64,000 nucleotides of DNA, from the NCBI RefSeq assembly GCF_033297405.1, contig NW_026944225.1, positions 1,343,990 to 1,407,989 on the forward strand, in the 5' to 3' direction. The translations under genes and the position numbers were made by a program. A model generated the notes under the pieces. It saw only the letters and a program-made list of their open reading frames with translations. It was not told where the DNA came from and ran no database searches. How positions within the stretch are numbered: the first letter of the stretch is position 1; every line of letters starts with the position of its first letter. Origin of the DNA: Parathielavia appendiculata (taxonomy: Eukaryota; Ascomycota; Sordariomycetes; Sordariales; Chaetomiaceae). Below are positions 23,073 through 34,083 of this stretch, in pieces.

Positions 23073-23981
23073 TCACGGTTGAATGCCCGCCTGTTCAAAT
23101 GGGGCCTTCAACGACGTCGTTGGGAGGTCCACAACCTTGAACATGTCGCGCAGCGCGGGGAAAGCCGACGCCGCCTGCAGCTCCATCACCTCATCTGGCA
23201 TGTCCCCCAACTCCATCAGCCCGGCCCGCATCCACGCTACGACGGCGGCCAGCGCCCTCACGTCCACGTCCTCGCGCGCCTTGAACAGGTTCCGCCACAC
23301 GGCCGACGCGAGCACGGCGTCTCCTTTGATGATGCCCTCGTCGTAGGCCAGGATCAGGCCGCGCCACTGGACAAATAGGTCCTTGAGGTAGCGCTGGCGG
23401 ATCATGCGCGACGTCAGGTCGTGCACGTCCTCCATCTTGACTTCGGCTTGGACGAAGAAGTGGTCGACGAGCTGGGCCTGCCAGGCCTGCTGGGCGGCCG
23501 GCTCGAGGCAGCGGAAGCGGACCACGAGCAGGTACATGTGCAGCATGGTGACGTGGGCCCAGGTGCTGAAGGTCGGGAGGAGAGCGAGGTCTACGAAGGC
23601 GCGTGTTAAGTCAGTTTTGATGCGAGTTGGCGAGAAGGGAACAGAGAGGGTAATTGTACCATCATGCCATCGCCCGCCCTTGCTGACGCCGATCTCTTCT
23701 CCGTCGGCCGTCGTCTGCAGCTTGCCAGCCTTGCGGGCAGCTGGGTCGATGGCGTAGTCGGCCTGGGCGGCGCAGGCTTTGTATAGCTTCTCGGTCGCGT
23801 TGAAGATGTAGTAACTGCTCTTGCCTGTGGCGAGGCTCTGGGCAACGCGGCCCATCAACATCTGCTTGAGGTCGACCTTTTGCCGGGGCGGTGTCGTGTG
23901 GAGAGCTCGTCGACTAGCTCGGCTTGGGATGTTACTGGATCTTGCCCCATATCGCAGGGCGGATGGGAAACTTGATGTCAT
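23073..23981 (-). CDS. CBP3: Cbp3-like ubiquinol-cytochrome c chaperone
   Basis: Cbp3 acts with Cbp6 at the mitoribosome exit in synthesis and early assembly of cytochrome b (complex III). Two exons, 23981-23660 and 23590-23073, 279 residues. The N-terminus (PSRASRRALHTTPPRQK) is a mitochondrial presequence. Family blocks: LALLPTFSTWAHVTMLHMYLLVVRFR, QLVDHFFVQAEVKMEDVHDL, YLKDLFVQWRGLILAYDEGI and AVWRNLF. The intron (23591-23659, 69 nt) is in frame and stop-free, but removing it joins GGRWHD to DLALLPTF as in homologues, and it has a CTTAAC branch site, so I treat it as real. An in-frame upstream ATG at 24120 could give a longer presequence. Confidence 0.85.
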   Translation of the reverse strand: MTSSFPSALRYGARSSNIPSRASRRALHTTPPRQKVDLKQMLMGRVAQSLATGKSSYYIFNATEKLYKACAAQADYAIDPAARKAGKLQTTADGEEIGVSKGGRWHDGTITLSVPFSPTRIKTDLTRAFVDLALLPTFSTWAHVTMLHMYLLVVRFRCLEPAAQQAWQAQLVDHFFVQAEVKMEDVHDLTSRMIRQRYLKDLFVQWRGLILAYDEGIIKGDAVLASAVWRNLFKAREDVDVRALAAVVAWMRAGLMELGDMPDEVMELQAASAFPALRDMFKVVDLPTTSLKAPFEQAGIQP

Positions 23982-24492
23982 TATGATCGTCGTCGTCGTC
24001 GTCGCGGCGCATAGCAATGGTGATGCTAATGAATTGCTGTTTGGGTAATTCTGTCTGAAAGGCACGGCTATCCTCTTTGGCAGCCGGCCGAGGCCCGCGC
24101 TGCAACTGCGACAAGCCATTGAGGTGCTGTGTGCGCATTGGACTTTCGATACTGATGAAGAGGGAGTTCGTGTCGCTTTCTTCTGGTTTGAAAGCATTAT
24201 CTTGGGGATGAAGTTGATAAGGGTTAGGGTGTCATTTTCTGCCACTCCATACAGGACCTGTACTGGATGTGACATGGAACGAGAGCTGATGTTCGAGCAC
24301 TGATGGGATGTGATCTTGAAGAGCATCTGACTTGTTCCCTTCCAATCTGCTGAGCAACGTCTTCCAGATGTCATGTTGCGTTAGACACTTGCGGTGTCTA
24401 TAGTGTATTGTACAATACAAGGACTTGTACATTCATCAGTACACTATGATACACATTATATATGTATACAGCCCTATTCGTCTGGTCGCGAT
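23982..24492. other. Intergenic: CBP3 promoter and CEM1 3' flank
   Basis: 511 bases between two minus-strand genes. The part near 24390-24480 is AT-rich and palindromic, likely the CEM1 3' end region. The open frame upstream of CBP3 continues into it without a clear start. Confidence 0.5.
24404..24419. repeat. 16-bp perfect palindrome
   Basis: TGTATTGTACAATACA is its own reverse complement, lying about 75-90 bp past the CEM1 stop. It could be part of a 3'-end formation element, or chance in AT-rich sequence. Confidence 0.6.
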
Positions 24493-25991
24493 CTACTCCA
24501 ACCTGGAAAATACGAGCGAAGCATTGGTCCCGCCAAAGCCAAAGCTATTGGACATGGCCACCTTGACATTTTTCTGCTGCGCGTGTAGCGGCACAAAGTT
24601 AAAATCCGCGCCGACATCGGGCTTGTGGAGATTCAACGTCGGAGGGACGACATTCTGGTAGACGTCAGTACAACCCGCTTGTGCCTAGGGAATGGACTCT
24701 CACCTCGGTAATGGCAAGAATGCAGAAGACGGCTTCGATGGCGCCGGCTGCCCCTAGGAGATGCCCAATGGCACCCTTGGTGCTGCTCACTGTGACCTTG
24801 GACTCGTCGTCCACCCCTTCCTCGCCCGTCATCAGCGCACGGATGGCTGCCGTCTCGGCAATATCCCCAACCAGCGTGCCGGTGGCATGAGCGTTGATGT
24901 AGTCCACCTGCCCGGGTTTCACCCCGGCATTCTTCAACGCCTTCTTCATGGCCGAGAGCGCTCCCAAACCGTCCTCCCTCGGCGCCGTCATATGGTGCGC
25001 ATCACCGCTGCAGCCATACCCCTTGAGCTCAGCCAGAATCCTCGCGCCCCTCCGCTTGGCGTGTTCCAGCTCCTCGAGCACAGCAACGGCGGCGCCTTCA
25101 GCAACCACGAACCCGGCACGATCGGCATCAAACGGCCGGCAACTGGCTGGCGGATCTTGATTGAACGCCGTGGACAGCGACCTGGACCGACCAAATCCAG
25201 CAAACGTAAGCGGGTGGATGCACGACTCGGCGCCGCCAGCAACCATAACATCGGCATCGCCGTAGGCGATAAACCGGGCAGCGTCGCCAAGGGAATGCGC
25301 ACCCGTGGTGCAGGCAGTGGTGGCGGCATGGTTCGGCCCTCTGAGGCCGTAGCGCATGGCGATGTGGCCCGCGGCGAGGTTAATCAAGATCTTGGGCACG
25401 AAAAGCGGCGAGACCTTTTTGTAGCCCTATTGCTCCCACACCAACAAGCCAGCCACAACACGTCTCAGCATGACCACAATCTCAAAACTATCCTAGAAAA
25501 AGCAAAAAGGAGGGCCGGCGTACCCCTCGGTCAAAGGCCACACTGGTGGCATAAAAGTCGTCCAGATTCCCGATGCCGCTGCCCAGACACACGCCCGTCA
25601 TGTCCTGCTCCGCATGGCTCGTGGGCCGCCAGCCGGCATCGCGCAGCGCCATCTCGGCGGCCGCGACGGCGTACTGGGCAAAAATCGACATGCGCCGCTG
25701 GTCCGAGGCGTCGAGCCAGTCCGAGGGGTGCCAGATGCCGTCGTCATCGCTTCCATTGGATAATGGCGATGATGATGACAATGTTGTTGTTGTTGGCTTG
25801 TCGTCGGTGGGTACGATGCCGGCCACGGTGCTGGTGAGGTCGCGCCACTGGGCCTGTTCGAGGGCATTGCGGCCGCGGTCAGCGACGCTGACGAGCCCGG
25901 ACTCGGAGGCCAGCAGGCGCTGCCACGTGTGGCGGACGCCCACGCCGAGGGGAGTGATGGCGCCGAGCCCGGTCACGACGACGCGTCGCAT
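24493..25991 (-). CDS. CEM1: Mitochondrial 3-oxoacyl-ACP synthase (KAS)
   Basis: Condensing enzyme of mitochondrial type II fatty acid synthesis, which supplies octanoyl-ACP for lipoic acid. Three exons, 25991-25524, 25426-24704 and 24654-24493, 450 residues. It starts MRRVVVTGLGAITPLGVG. The KAS catalytic triad is present: Cys195 in TACTTGAHS, His336 in NAHATGT and His378 in KGAIGHLLGAAG, with Lys373. It ends with MSNSFGFGGTNASLVF, the FabF-type glycine-rich terminus. A Ser/Thr/Asp-rich insert (TTTTLSSSSPLSNGSDDD) is specific to this protein. There is no separate presequence in this model, as in many annotated fungal Cem1 proteins; an upstream non-AUG or missed 5' exon is possible. Divergent from the OPT transporter. 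Confidence 0.92.
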
Positions 25992-26752
25992 GTTAGGCCA
26001 TTCCGGGTTCCAAATTGGGAATTGGATTTGGAAGAAAAAGGATAGATTGTGAAACAGTAGGATGAGGCGAGAGTGAGGAGCGATGGAAGATATGACGAGG
26101 AAACTGCAGGAGCTGCCGTGTGTAACCGAAAATATCATGGAAGTTCCAGTACCACCAAACTAAGCCAATATGGTGTTTAGCGTAAAGCGGGAACTGACGA
26201 TGCGCCCCACTGTTCCGAAACTCAGCCCTGGACATGCAATTGTGGAGACATGCTTTGTGTCCGGGGGCCACTTGGCCGGAAAACAACCTGAATGAGACAG
26301 TCAAAGGGCAAACATCTAGTCATGATGTTTACAATACAACAACTCAAACCACCTACTGCTTTCCCCTCGTCTCCATTAAATTCATGAGGTGCGACTTGAA
26401 ACTGTGACAAACACGGATGGTCGCCGCTGCATTTTCTCCTGATCAGAACCCACACTCACCCGTCGCTCACAGCGTCGCACGATTTGTTGAATGACAGTCT
26501 CGAACGAGAGCTTTGCTTCCTTGGACGGATTGATGGTGGAAACATAGCTTATGAATTGATGCACATCATAGGTTCCTCGAGAAAGGATATTCACAAACCT
26601 CATCCTCACCCTGACTTGACGACACTCACGGGTCCAATGGTCGATTCGAATCAAGTGCCTTAGGTCATTGAACAACGGGGTACCTGCATCACCACATGCT
26701 GGTCCCCGGATAGTCGTGTTCATACGTTGTATCTCCCGAAGGACTGTCAACC
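25992..26752. promoter_or_regulatory. Bidirectional region CEM1/OPT
   Basis: 761 bases between divergent genes. Only short unassigned ORFs are present on the minus strand. No gene supported. Confidence 0.45.
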
Positions 26753-29700
26753 ATGGCCGAACCATCAAGTTCCACAGCTTCGGACCTGCCGCTCCAACCT
26801 CTCCCGCCGCGGACAAACGACGACGACTCCAAGCCAGAGTCTACCCTGGAAACGCGAAGAGCAGGCCCCTCGCGCTCCAATGCTCCGCAATCATCACCGA
26901 CGCAAAGCGCCCAGAGTCCCCTCACCCACCTCAAAACCCGCATTTCCTTCTTCCAGCCCAGCGGCGGCGGCGACGACCATCACCGAGACACCCACTCGGA
27001 CTCGGACTCGGACTCAGAAGACGATCTCCTCATCGACCCCAATCTTCCGGTAGACTACTCGCAACGCCACCAGGCCCTTCCGCGACACTCCCTCTCGACC
27101 ATTGACGAAGGGGCCAAAGCGTCGTTCGACTCGGACCACATCCCCCTGGTCGCGGCGGGCAGGGGACAGGGCGAGGATGAAGAAGACGAAGACGAAGACA
27201 GCCAAACCGAAGTAGAGGACTCGCCCTACCCGGAAGTCCGCGCGGCCGTCCACCCGTACGACGACCCCTCCCTGCCTTGCAACACGCTGCGCGCCTGGAC
27301 CATCGGGCTGTCACTCATTTTCCTCGGCGCGAGCATGAACACTTTGTTCTCGCTGCGCTCGCCAAACATCAGCTTGGGAGCGCTGATCGCGCAGGTTATT
27401 GCTTGGTATGTTTTCGAAACTAACTCACTTCAATATCTTTCCCTTTTTAAAGATGCGGTATGACAGAGAAACAGTGCCGTACCTAATCCCAGGCCCTGCC
27501 CCCCTGACTGTGCTTATTGCTGACATTTCTTTTTTCCACATTACTAGGCCCCTAGGCAGGGGCTGGGCTCGCTTCGTCCCCGACAAGGAGGTGGTGCTGC
27601 CGTGGTTGGGAGCGAACAAGAAGGAGTGGGTGAGACTACGGCTGAACCCTGGCCCGTTCAACATCAAGGAGCACGCCATCATTGTCGTCATGGCGAGCGT
27701 CTCGTTCTCGGTGGCGTATGCGACGGATATCATTCTGGCGCAAAAGGTGTTTTACAAGCAGGACTTTGGTGTTGTGTGGCAGCTGTTTCTGGTCATCTCG
27801 ACGCAGAGTCTGGGGTATGGAATTGCCGGCATGATGAGGCGGTTTCTGGGTCAGTTCGTCATCCCTCTCCGCTCACCCATAGACCCCTTCTCGTTGTTGT
27901 TGCTGCTGTGGTGATGGGTGGGTGACTGATTTCGATTGGCTGGCAGTGTATCCCGCCTCGATGATATGGCCCGGCAACCTGGTGTCAGTGACGCTCATGA
28001 ATGCCATGTATGAGAGCAGCGAGGACAGGGATCCGACAGTACTGGGCGGTTCGATGCCCCGGTACAGGTGGTTCTCGCTTATCACGGCTGGGGCTTTCGT
28101 ATACTACTTCATTCCGGGCTTTCTCGCCCAGTTTTTAAGCTCCTTCGCCTTCATGACGTGGCTGGCACCCGACAGCCCGGTCGTCAACCAGCTGTTCGGA
28201 TACACCACCGGACTCTCACTGCTGCCAATCACCTTTGACTGGACCCAAATATCGGGCTTTGTGGGCTCGCCTCTGATCCCGCCATGGTAAGTAAACAGGA
28301 CTTTATTTCATCCAGACCGGGAGAGGTGATGGCTGATACATACAGGCACGCCATTGCCAACACCATGATCGGCGTTGTTTTATTCTTCGTGTTTCTCGCC
28401 TCTGTCCTCCACTACAGCGGAACCTGGCACTCCCTGTATCTGCCCATGAGCGACTCCAACACGTATGACAACACGGGAAAGCAGTACGATGTGTCCCGCA
28501 TCCTGTCCGCCGACTACACCCTGGACGTGGACGCCTACAACAGCTACTCGCCGCTTTTTCTAAGGTAGGAGGTCATGTATTTGTCGAATGGAGCCAGCTA
28601 ACAGAACCAGCACGACCTTTGCCATCTCATACGGCCTCTCCTTCGCTGCCATCTCCTCCCTTATCGTCTACACTTACCTGCACCACGGCAAGACCATCTG
28701 GCGGCAGTACAAGAGCAGCACCACCGAGAAGCCGGATATCCACATGAAGCTCATGAGGCGGTACAAGGAGGCCCCGACCTGGTGGTACATGTCACTCTTT
28801 GCTGTGGTATGTTAAGACAACTCCGCGCTTCGCCTCGCCTGCTGGTCTCACACGCGGTTAGATGCTCGTTCTCGGCTTCGTGACGGTCCTGGCCTGGCCG
28901 ACCAACCTGACCTGGTGGGCCTTCCTCCTGGCCGTCTTTATCTCGTTTGCCTTTTCGTTGCCGATCGGCATCATCCAGGCCGTTACGAACAACCAAATTG
29001 GCCTGAACGTGCTCACAGAGTTTGTCTACGGGTACATCCAGCCGGGCCGCCCGCTGGCCCTCATGATGTAAAACAACCAATTCCTGCTCTCTTCAGCCAA
29101 CGCTGGTAACTGACTAGCAATCCGTCCTCAGCTTCAAAACCTTTGGTTACATCACCATGTCCCAGGCCTTGACCTTCGTCTCGGACCTGAAATTTGGCCA
29201 CTACATGAAGATCCCCCCACGGTAAGATGCCCATGACATCTGTTTGATGGAGCCAGGCTAACAGAACCAGCACCATGTTCATGGCCCAGGTGGTAGCGAC
29301 AACCTTTTCCTGCTTCGTGCAGGTCATTGTCCTCAACTACGCGCTCCGAACCATCCCCGGCGTGTGCGAGCCGACCCAACCAGACCACTTCACCTGCCCC
29401 GGCGGGCGTGTCTTCTTCTCCGGTAAATAATCCCCCCCCCCCCCCCCCCACCAACAACTAACCTCACCCAATTCCTCGCCCTTTACACTAAACTTCCCCA
29501 ACCGACAACAAGCAACTACAACTAACAATTCCCCCCCTTTCCCCAACCAACAGCCTCGGTAATATGGGGCCTAATCGGCCCCGCCCGCATCTTCTCCCCA
29601 GGCCAAATCTACTCATCCCTCTTCCTCTTCTTCCTCCTCGGCGCCGCGGTCCCGCTCGTCATCTACCTGCTCGCCAAGCGCCGACCCAAGTCTTTCTTGC

Positions 29701-30047
29701 GCTATCTCATGGCGCCCGTCATCTTCGGCGGCGCCGGCGCCATCCCGCCCGCCACGCCCCTCAATTACCTGTCCTGGGGTATTGTGGGGTGGGTGTTCCA
29801 GTACCTGGTCAAGAAGCGCCACTTTGGCTGGTGGCGGCGGCTGAACTTCCTGACAAGCTCCGGGTTGGATCTGGGGTTGGCGCTGAGTACGTTGGTGATT
29901 TTCTTTGGGTTTACGATGCGCGAGGTGGAGCCGCCTAGGTGGTGGGGGAATGAAGTTGTCAAGGGGACGTTGGATTTCAAGGGCAAGGCGGTGCAGGTTG
30001 TGTTGGGCCCTGGCGAGACGTTTGGGCCGGCTACGTGGAGTATATGA
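26753..30047 (+). CDS. Oligopeptide transporter (OPT superfamily)
   Basis: Proton-coupled carrier of small peptides or metal chelates across a membrane; the substrate cannot be read. Nine exons: 26753-27405, 27548-27849, 27947-28286, 28346-28564, 28611-28806, 28862-29067, 29132-29221, 29271-29422 and 29554-30047; 883 residues. The cytosolic N-terminus (about 190 residues) is Ser/Asp/Glu-rich. OPT signatures follow: the NPGPFNIKEHA motif after the first membrane pair, ATDIILAQKVFY, YPASMIWPGNLV, EAPTWWYMSLF, IIQAVTNNQIGLNVLTEFVYGYI and a C-terminal hydrophobic series ending PATPLNYLSWGIVGW. About 14-16 membrane segments fit the family. Introns 4 and 7 share nearly identical 3' halves, and intron 8 carries an 18-C tract. 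Confidence 0.93.
29432..29449 (+). repeat. Poly-C tract (18 C) in an OPT intron
   Basis: Eighteen consecutive cytosines start ten bases into intron 8 of the OPT gene, within a longer C-rich stretch. Length is likely unstable, and sequencing across it may be imprecise. Confidence 0.9.
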
Positions 30048-32801
30048 AGTTTCGTCCATGCCTTGGTATTGGATGGTGGCTTCCACTTGGCGGGTTTGGC
30101 AGGATGGTTTTGAAGAGGTATTATGGATGGGTTGGATGATAGTGGTATTTTTCACGATGGATAGTTGTACCTACCTGTACCAACCTGTTACTATCCGTTA
30201 TTTTGCTGCTACATATAACTACACGAGCCGCTCGTCAGACGGGGATCAGATCGGTCTGGTTCCACCCATAGGCACATCACAACCCTCCTCGAGTCTTGGG
30301 AAGCAGCCCGGCGGAAGATACGAAAACAAGATATGCCAGTGTTCAGTTCAGACTGGTGTCCCAGATTAGCTCATACCTACCTATCTCCCTACTTGGTAAC
30401 TCTCCCAACTCTCCCCGATGTGGCGTATTTCTTACAGACGCTGTGCAACCACGCGCAGCAAGGATGAAACCCTCACTCATGTGATTCATCGGTAATGCAG
30501 GTATACTGCGTACGAAGTATGTATGTGGCTAGAAGGTTCACACCCATCATCGGCCGTCATACAAGTACAACGCCTCGCTCCCATTTCCGAGACAAAACAT
30601 TATCATCCATCCAGAAGCACTTCCGGCACTCCCCAGCGAGAGACACACATATATACCGCACCACAAAGCCCGACGCGATCTGTCTCTCGGGTCCCCGGGT
30701 ATCGGTGAAACACACACAACCAGCCAGCAATCAAGGCAAACCACCGTCTCCTCATTCACGTCATTGGTGACTTTCCAGAAGGCATTATCCAAATCACTCA
30801 GCTTACAACAGTAGTTTTTCGGACCCAGTAGGTAGGCAGGCAGGGACAAGGATGCTATGTGACGTATGCCTGGACATAAGGAACTCCTGTCCCCCTCCCT
30901 GACCGCCGTTTGCGGACGAACGACTCCCATAACCCCTTCGAGCTAGTGCTGACTCCCCGACATCAGCAAGTTCCCGCATCATATGTCCTTGTAACGAGTC
31001 CCACACACATGTCAGACACGGGGCGGTTAGTGAACTTCACGGAAGGTACTTGTACAACTGTCTGTCTGTTTTCGAAGTTACTCCCCGTCCTGCCACACCT
31101 CTTCCCGTGCCCCCTCCCCAAAAGCAAAACACGAAGAGCAGGTTCGGCCACCACCACACAATCTAAAGTCCTCTTTCCGCGTGTAACCAGCCCCCTCTGC
31201 ATTTCCACAGATGTGACGCCGCCGGCTCTTTACCCGCCACTCACTGCTCACTTTTCGCTTTCCGCCGTGTGTAAGCGGTCGCGTGGTGGGATATGTGATA
31301 CGTGTGCTCGCCGTCAGAACGGGGGGCCCGCCCCATCACCACATTCCTGTTCCATTACCGCATGTTTGTTGTCCCCTCCCCTCGATTACCGAGCCCACCA
31401 CCCCAAATCGAAGATTTTGCTGACCGCCAAATCTGACCGCCGGGTTGCTCAGTCTCTTGAATTTGTGGTGCCAAGCGGATCTGCGCGGGGCCTATCGGAA
31501 GCTCGCCCGGCACGGACAGGTCGGGGCGCGCTCGGCCGGAGTGGAGTACGCCAACCTTACCGGACTGTCGGGGGGAGAGAGGGGGGTTAGTGTTGTTCCT
31601 TGCTCGGAATCGTCTCCGTTCCCGGCGGATTGGAACAAGTTTACCAATTTGGGAACAGTCGAGGAAAGAATAAGCAGTGCTGTGGCAGTATGTTTCAATA
31701 GTTGCTGACATTCTGGATGGCAGAGTCAATCTTTCAGCTATCTCCGGGTTCGGCGTGGCCTGGATTGTCTGCAGGGATTTGTGGCCTTGGTCGACGGGCG
31801 CTGGATTTCGATAGTGGCCTGTCATGCTGGGGACGGTGACTGCTTTCTTGGTCTGCGTTGACCGCGACATCTTGAACTCACGGATACCACTGCATAGAGA
31901 AGCATTTTGCATTCCCTTTATACCTTAGGCAGCCGTCTCGCATCGGCCCAGCTGAACCCAGAATGCAACCCATGGATCGCCGCCGCCGGCGCAGCCGTCA
32001 TTGAGGGAAGGGTCCCGGAACCCGCGCCGCTGGTTTTCAACACCCTTCTAGAATCTGATCGACCAGTAAGCGATCGGGCGGCTGCATAGTACCCACTACC
32101 GGCACAGGAGATGCCGCAGGCGGTCAATGGCTGTTGATGTCGCACTAGCCAGGGGTGCTTACACGCTTGATATCTCTGCTCGACGCTCTGGAAGTTTTCT
32201 TGGAATCTTCCGTTCTCTGAAGTGCAGCACCCATCGACATTCAGATCGCACCATGGAACCGGGGCTGCCGGACTTGTCCGTGCGCCGGGTATCTAGGCCG
32301 AGGAATTACCCATTCGCCGGGAACCTGGCAGCCTGTTGTCAGACCGTACCTGCCCAGGAGTTGCTCGTAATCCAGCGGTGCCGGCGGAGGTCTGCATGGC
32401 CGTGTGTGTGACCCTTATGTTCAGGGGCAGCGAGGATGGCGAGAGCAGCCACGAGCCACTGAGATTGTATGGAACGACGAGACACGTCGCAATCTTTTCG
32501 GGGCGGTCGAGAGCGCGTTGCGTGTGACCGAAATCCGCTTCTGTACTGTTGAGTGATGGTGCGCCAAAGACAGAAGAACTTTGCTGTCGTTTTCCCGGGA
32601 CCACCCGTTGTTTTTTTTGCGTTTACCCCTGCAGTGCGACCACCCTGTCCTCACACCTCGTTCCCATGCCTTGGACAAGTACAAGTACTTGAATTTGCCA
32701 TCCTCCATGATGTGTTTTTGAACCCTGCTCGGAACGAACATTCCTACATCGCCCCCTTCTCACCAACCCCAATCCAAACTCCTCCGCCTGCCTGATTCAT
32801 C
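30048..32801. other. 2.75 kb intergenic region
   Basis: Holds the OPT 3' flank and the dioxygenase promoter. Pyrimidine-rich stretches with TACCTACC-type short repeats near 30165-30190 and 30372-30392. One small ORF with a TATA box is listed separately; otherwise nothing recognisable. Confidence 0.45.
31355..31870 (-). CDS. Hypothetical small protein (weak candidate)
   Basis: An uninterrupted 171-codon frame starting MSRSTQTKKAVTVPSMTG. A TATAAAG box on the same strand (31922-31916) lies 46 bp upstream of this ATG; an in-frame ATG at 31912 is too close to the TATA to be the first translated one. Basic, Ser/Arg/Pro-rich, no known domain, signal peptide or membrane segment. Composition is not clearly coding. 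It may be chance. Confidence 0.2.
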   Translation of the reverse strand: MSRSTQTKKAVTVPSMTGHYRNPAPVDQGHKSLQTIQATPNPEIAERLTLPSRMSATIETYCHSTAYSFLDCSQIGKLVPIRRERRRFRARNNTNPPLSPRQSGKVGVLHSGRARPDLSVPGELPIGPAQIRLAPQIQETEQPGGQIWRSAKSSIWGGGLGNRGEGTTNMR

Positions 32802-33828
32802 ATGGGCCAGATGATACCCGACCCGACGTCAGCGCCGCCAGTGAAGCTCAAGGCAAACTGCGCGTCCAGAAAATCCCAAAACGATGCCTCCTTTACCGAG
32901 AGGGTCATCGCCGCCACCGGGCCAAATGCTGATCGGCGCCTGGTCGAAGTGATGCCCAGTCTGGTGCGCCACCTCCACGCGTTTGCTCGTGAGGTCAACC
33001 TGACAGTAGCGGAGTGGATGGCTGCCGTCGAATTCGTAAGGGCGCTATTCTTGCCGAACCCGTCACGTCGTAACCTCCCAGACTGACGCGCTGTGCCTCG
33101 TGTCGCAGATCAACGAATGCGGCAGGATGTCGGACGACCGACGGAACGAAACCCAGCTGCTGTGCGATATCGTCGGGCTGGAGAGCCTCGTCGACGAAAT
33201 CACGTCCAGAATGCTGGCGACCTCCAATTCTGAGACCCCATCTGCCATCCTTGGGCCCTTTTATCGGCAAGACGCCCCGCTGCTGCCGAACGGCAGCTCC
33301 ATCGTCCAAAACCTCATCCCATCGGTTCCGTGGTATGAACAGGCAGTAGCCAGCTCGGCGTTTGTGACGGGCCGTGTCCTGTCGAGCTCGGGGGTGCCGA
33401 TCAAAGGGGCGATCGTGGACGTGTGGCACTCGGCACCGAACGGCTTGTATGAGCAGCAGGACGAGTCGCAGCCCGACATGAACTTTCGAGGTCGATTCGA
33501 GACGGATGCCGACGGACGCTACGCCTTCTATGCGCTGCGGCCCGTTCCGTACCCAATACCCGACGACGGGCCCGCGGGGAGGCTGTTGTCCTTGCTGGAC
33601 CGGCATCCGTATAGGCCAGGGCACATCCACTTCATAGTCTCTGCTGCAGGATTCCGAGCACTGACGACGCAATTATATGATGAAGGAGACGAGTACATCG
33701 CGAAGGACTCTGTTTTTGCCGTGAAGGATGAACTGGTGGTCAGGTTTGCGCCGCGAGACGGCGATCCTGACGCGAGGTGGTCACTCGAGTATGACTTTGT
33801 TCTTGGTCGTGCAAGCGACCAGGGATGA
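32802..33828 (+). CDS. Intradiol ring-cleavage dioxygenase (catechol/hydroxyquinol type)
   Basis: Non-haem Fe(III) enzyme that opens catechols or hydroxyquinol between the two hydroxyls. Two exons, 32802-33035 and 33109-33828, 317 residues. The N-terminal helical dimerisation domain (residues 20-110; FTERVIAAT, LVRHLHAFAREVNLTVAEW) is that of catechol/hydroxyquinol 1,2-dioxygenases rather than protocatechuate enzymes. The catalytic domain has SAILGPFYRQDAP, GAIVDVWHSAPNGLY and YRPGHIHFIV. The expected iron ligands are Tyr192, Tyr226, His250 and His252, with spacing like known hydroxyquinol 1,2-dioxygenases. No signal peptide, so cytosolic. It is convergent with a Zn2Cys6 regulator that may control it. 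Exact substrate is inference. Confidence 0.93.
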
Positions 33829-34083
33829 GCTGTTGTATTGTTATCCAGAAGTATCGAATAGTTCTCAGCGAAGCCTCGCTCTTAGACTGTATTGCTTTAC
33901 CCTGCTGATTAAGTGGCGTCGATGAAGTGATATGCCTCAAAAAGGCCGCCAAAATCAGGCCAATAATGAAAAGTGTCTTTGCGGCAAACGGGCTGATATC
34001 TAAGTGCATGTCCCCGCGACCTGTGGAGCGGATATCATCGTTTAGAACCCAGGCTTGTCTTCGAATCGGATCCTACGTATTAG

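Noticed and set aside
23988..24006. CGTCGTCGT-type run resembling a CRISPR or regulatory repeat
   Set aside because: Simple trinucleotide repeat just upstream of the CBP3 start; no spacers, and the organism is a fungus.
24761..25837. 358-codon plus-strand ORF opposite CEM1
   Set aside because: Antisense shadow of a strongly conserved KAS gene.
24493..25991. KAS gene as part of a polyketide or secondary-metabolite cluster
   Set aside because: It is a stand-alone mitochondrial FabF-type enzyme with no tailoring enzymes nearby.
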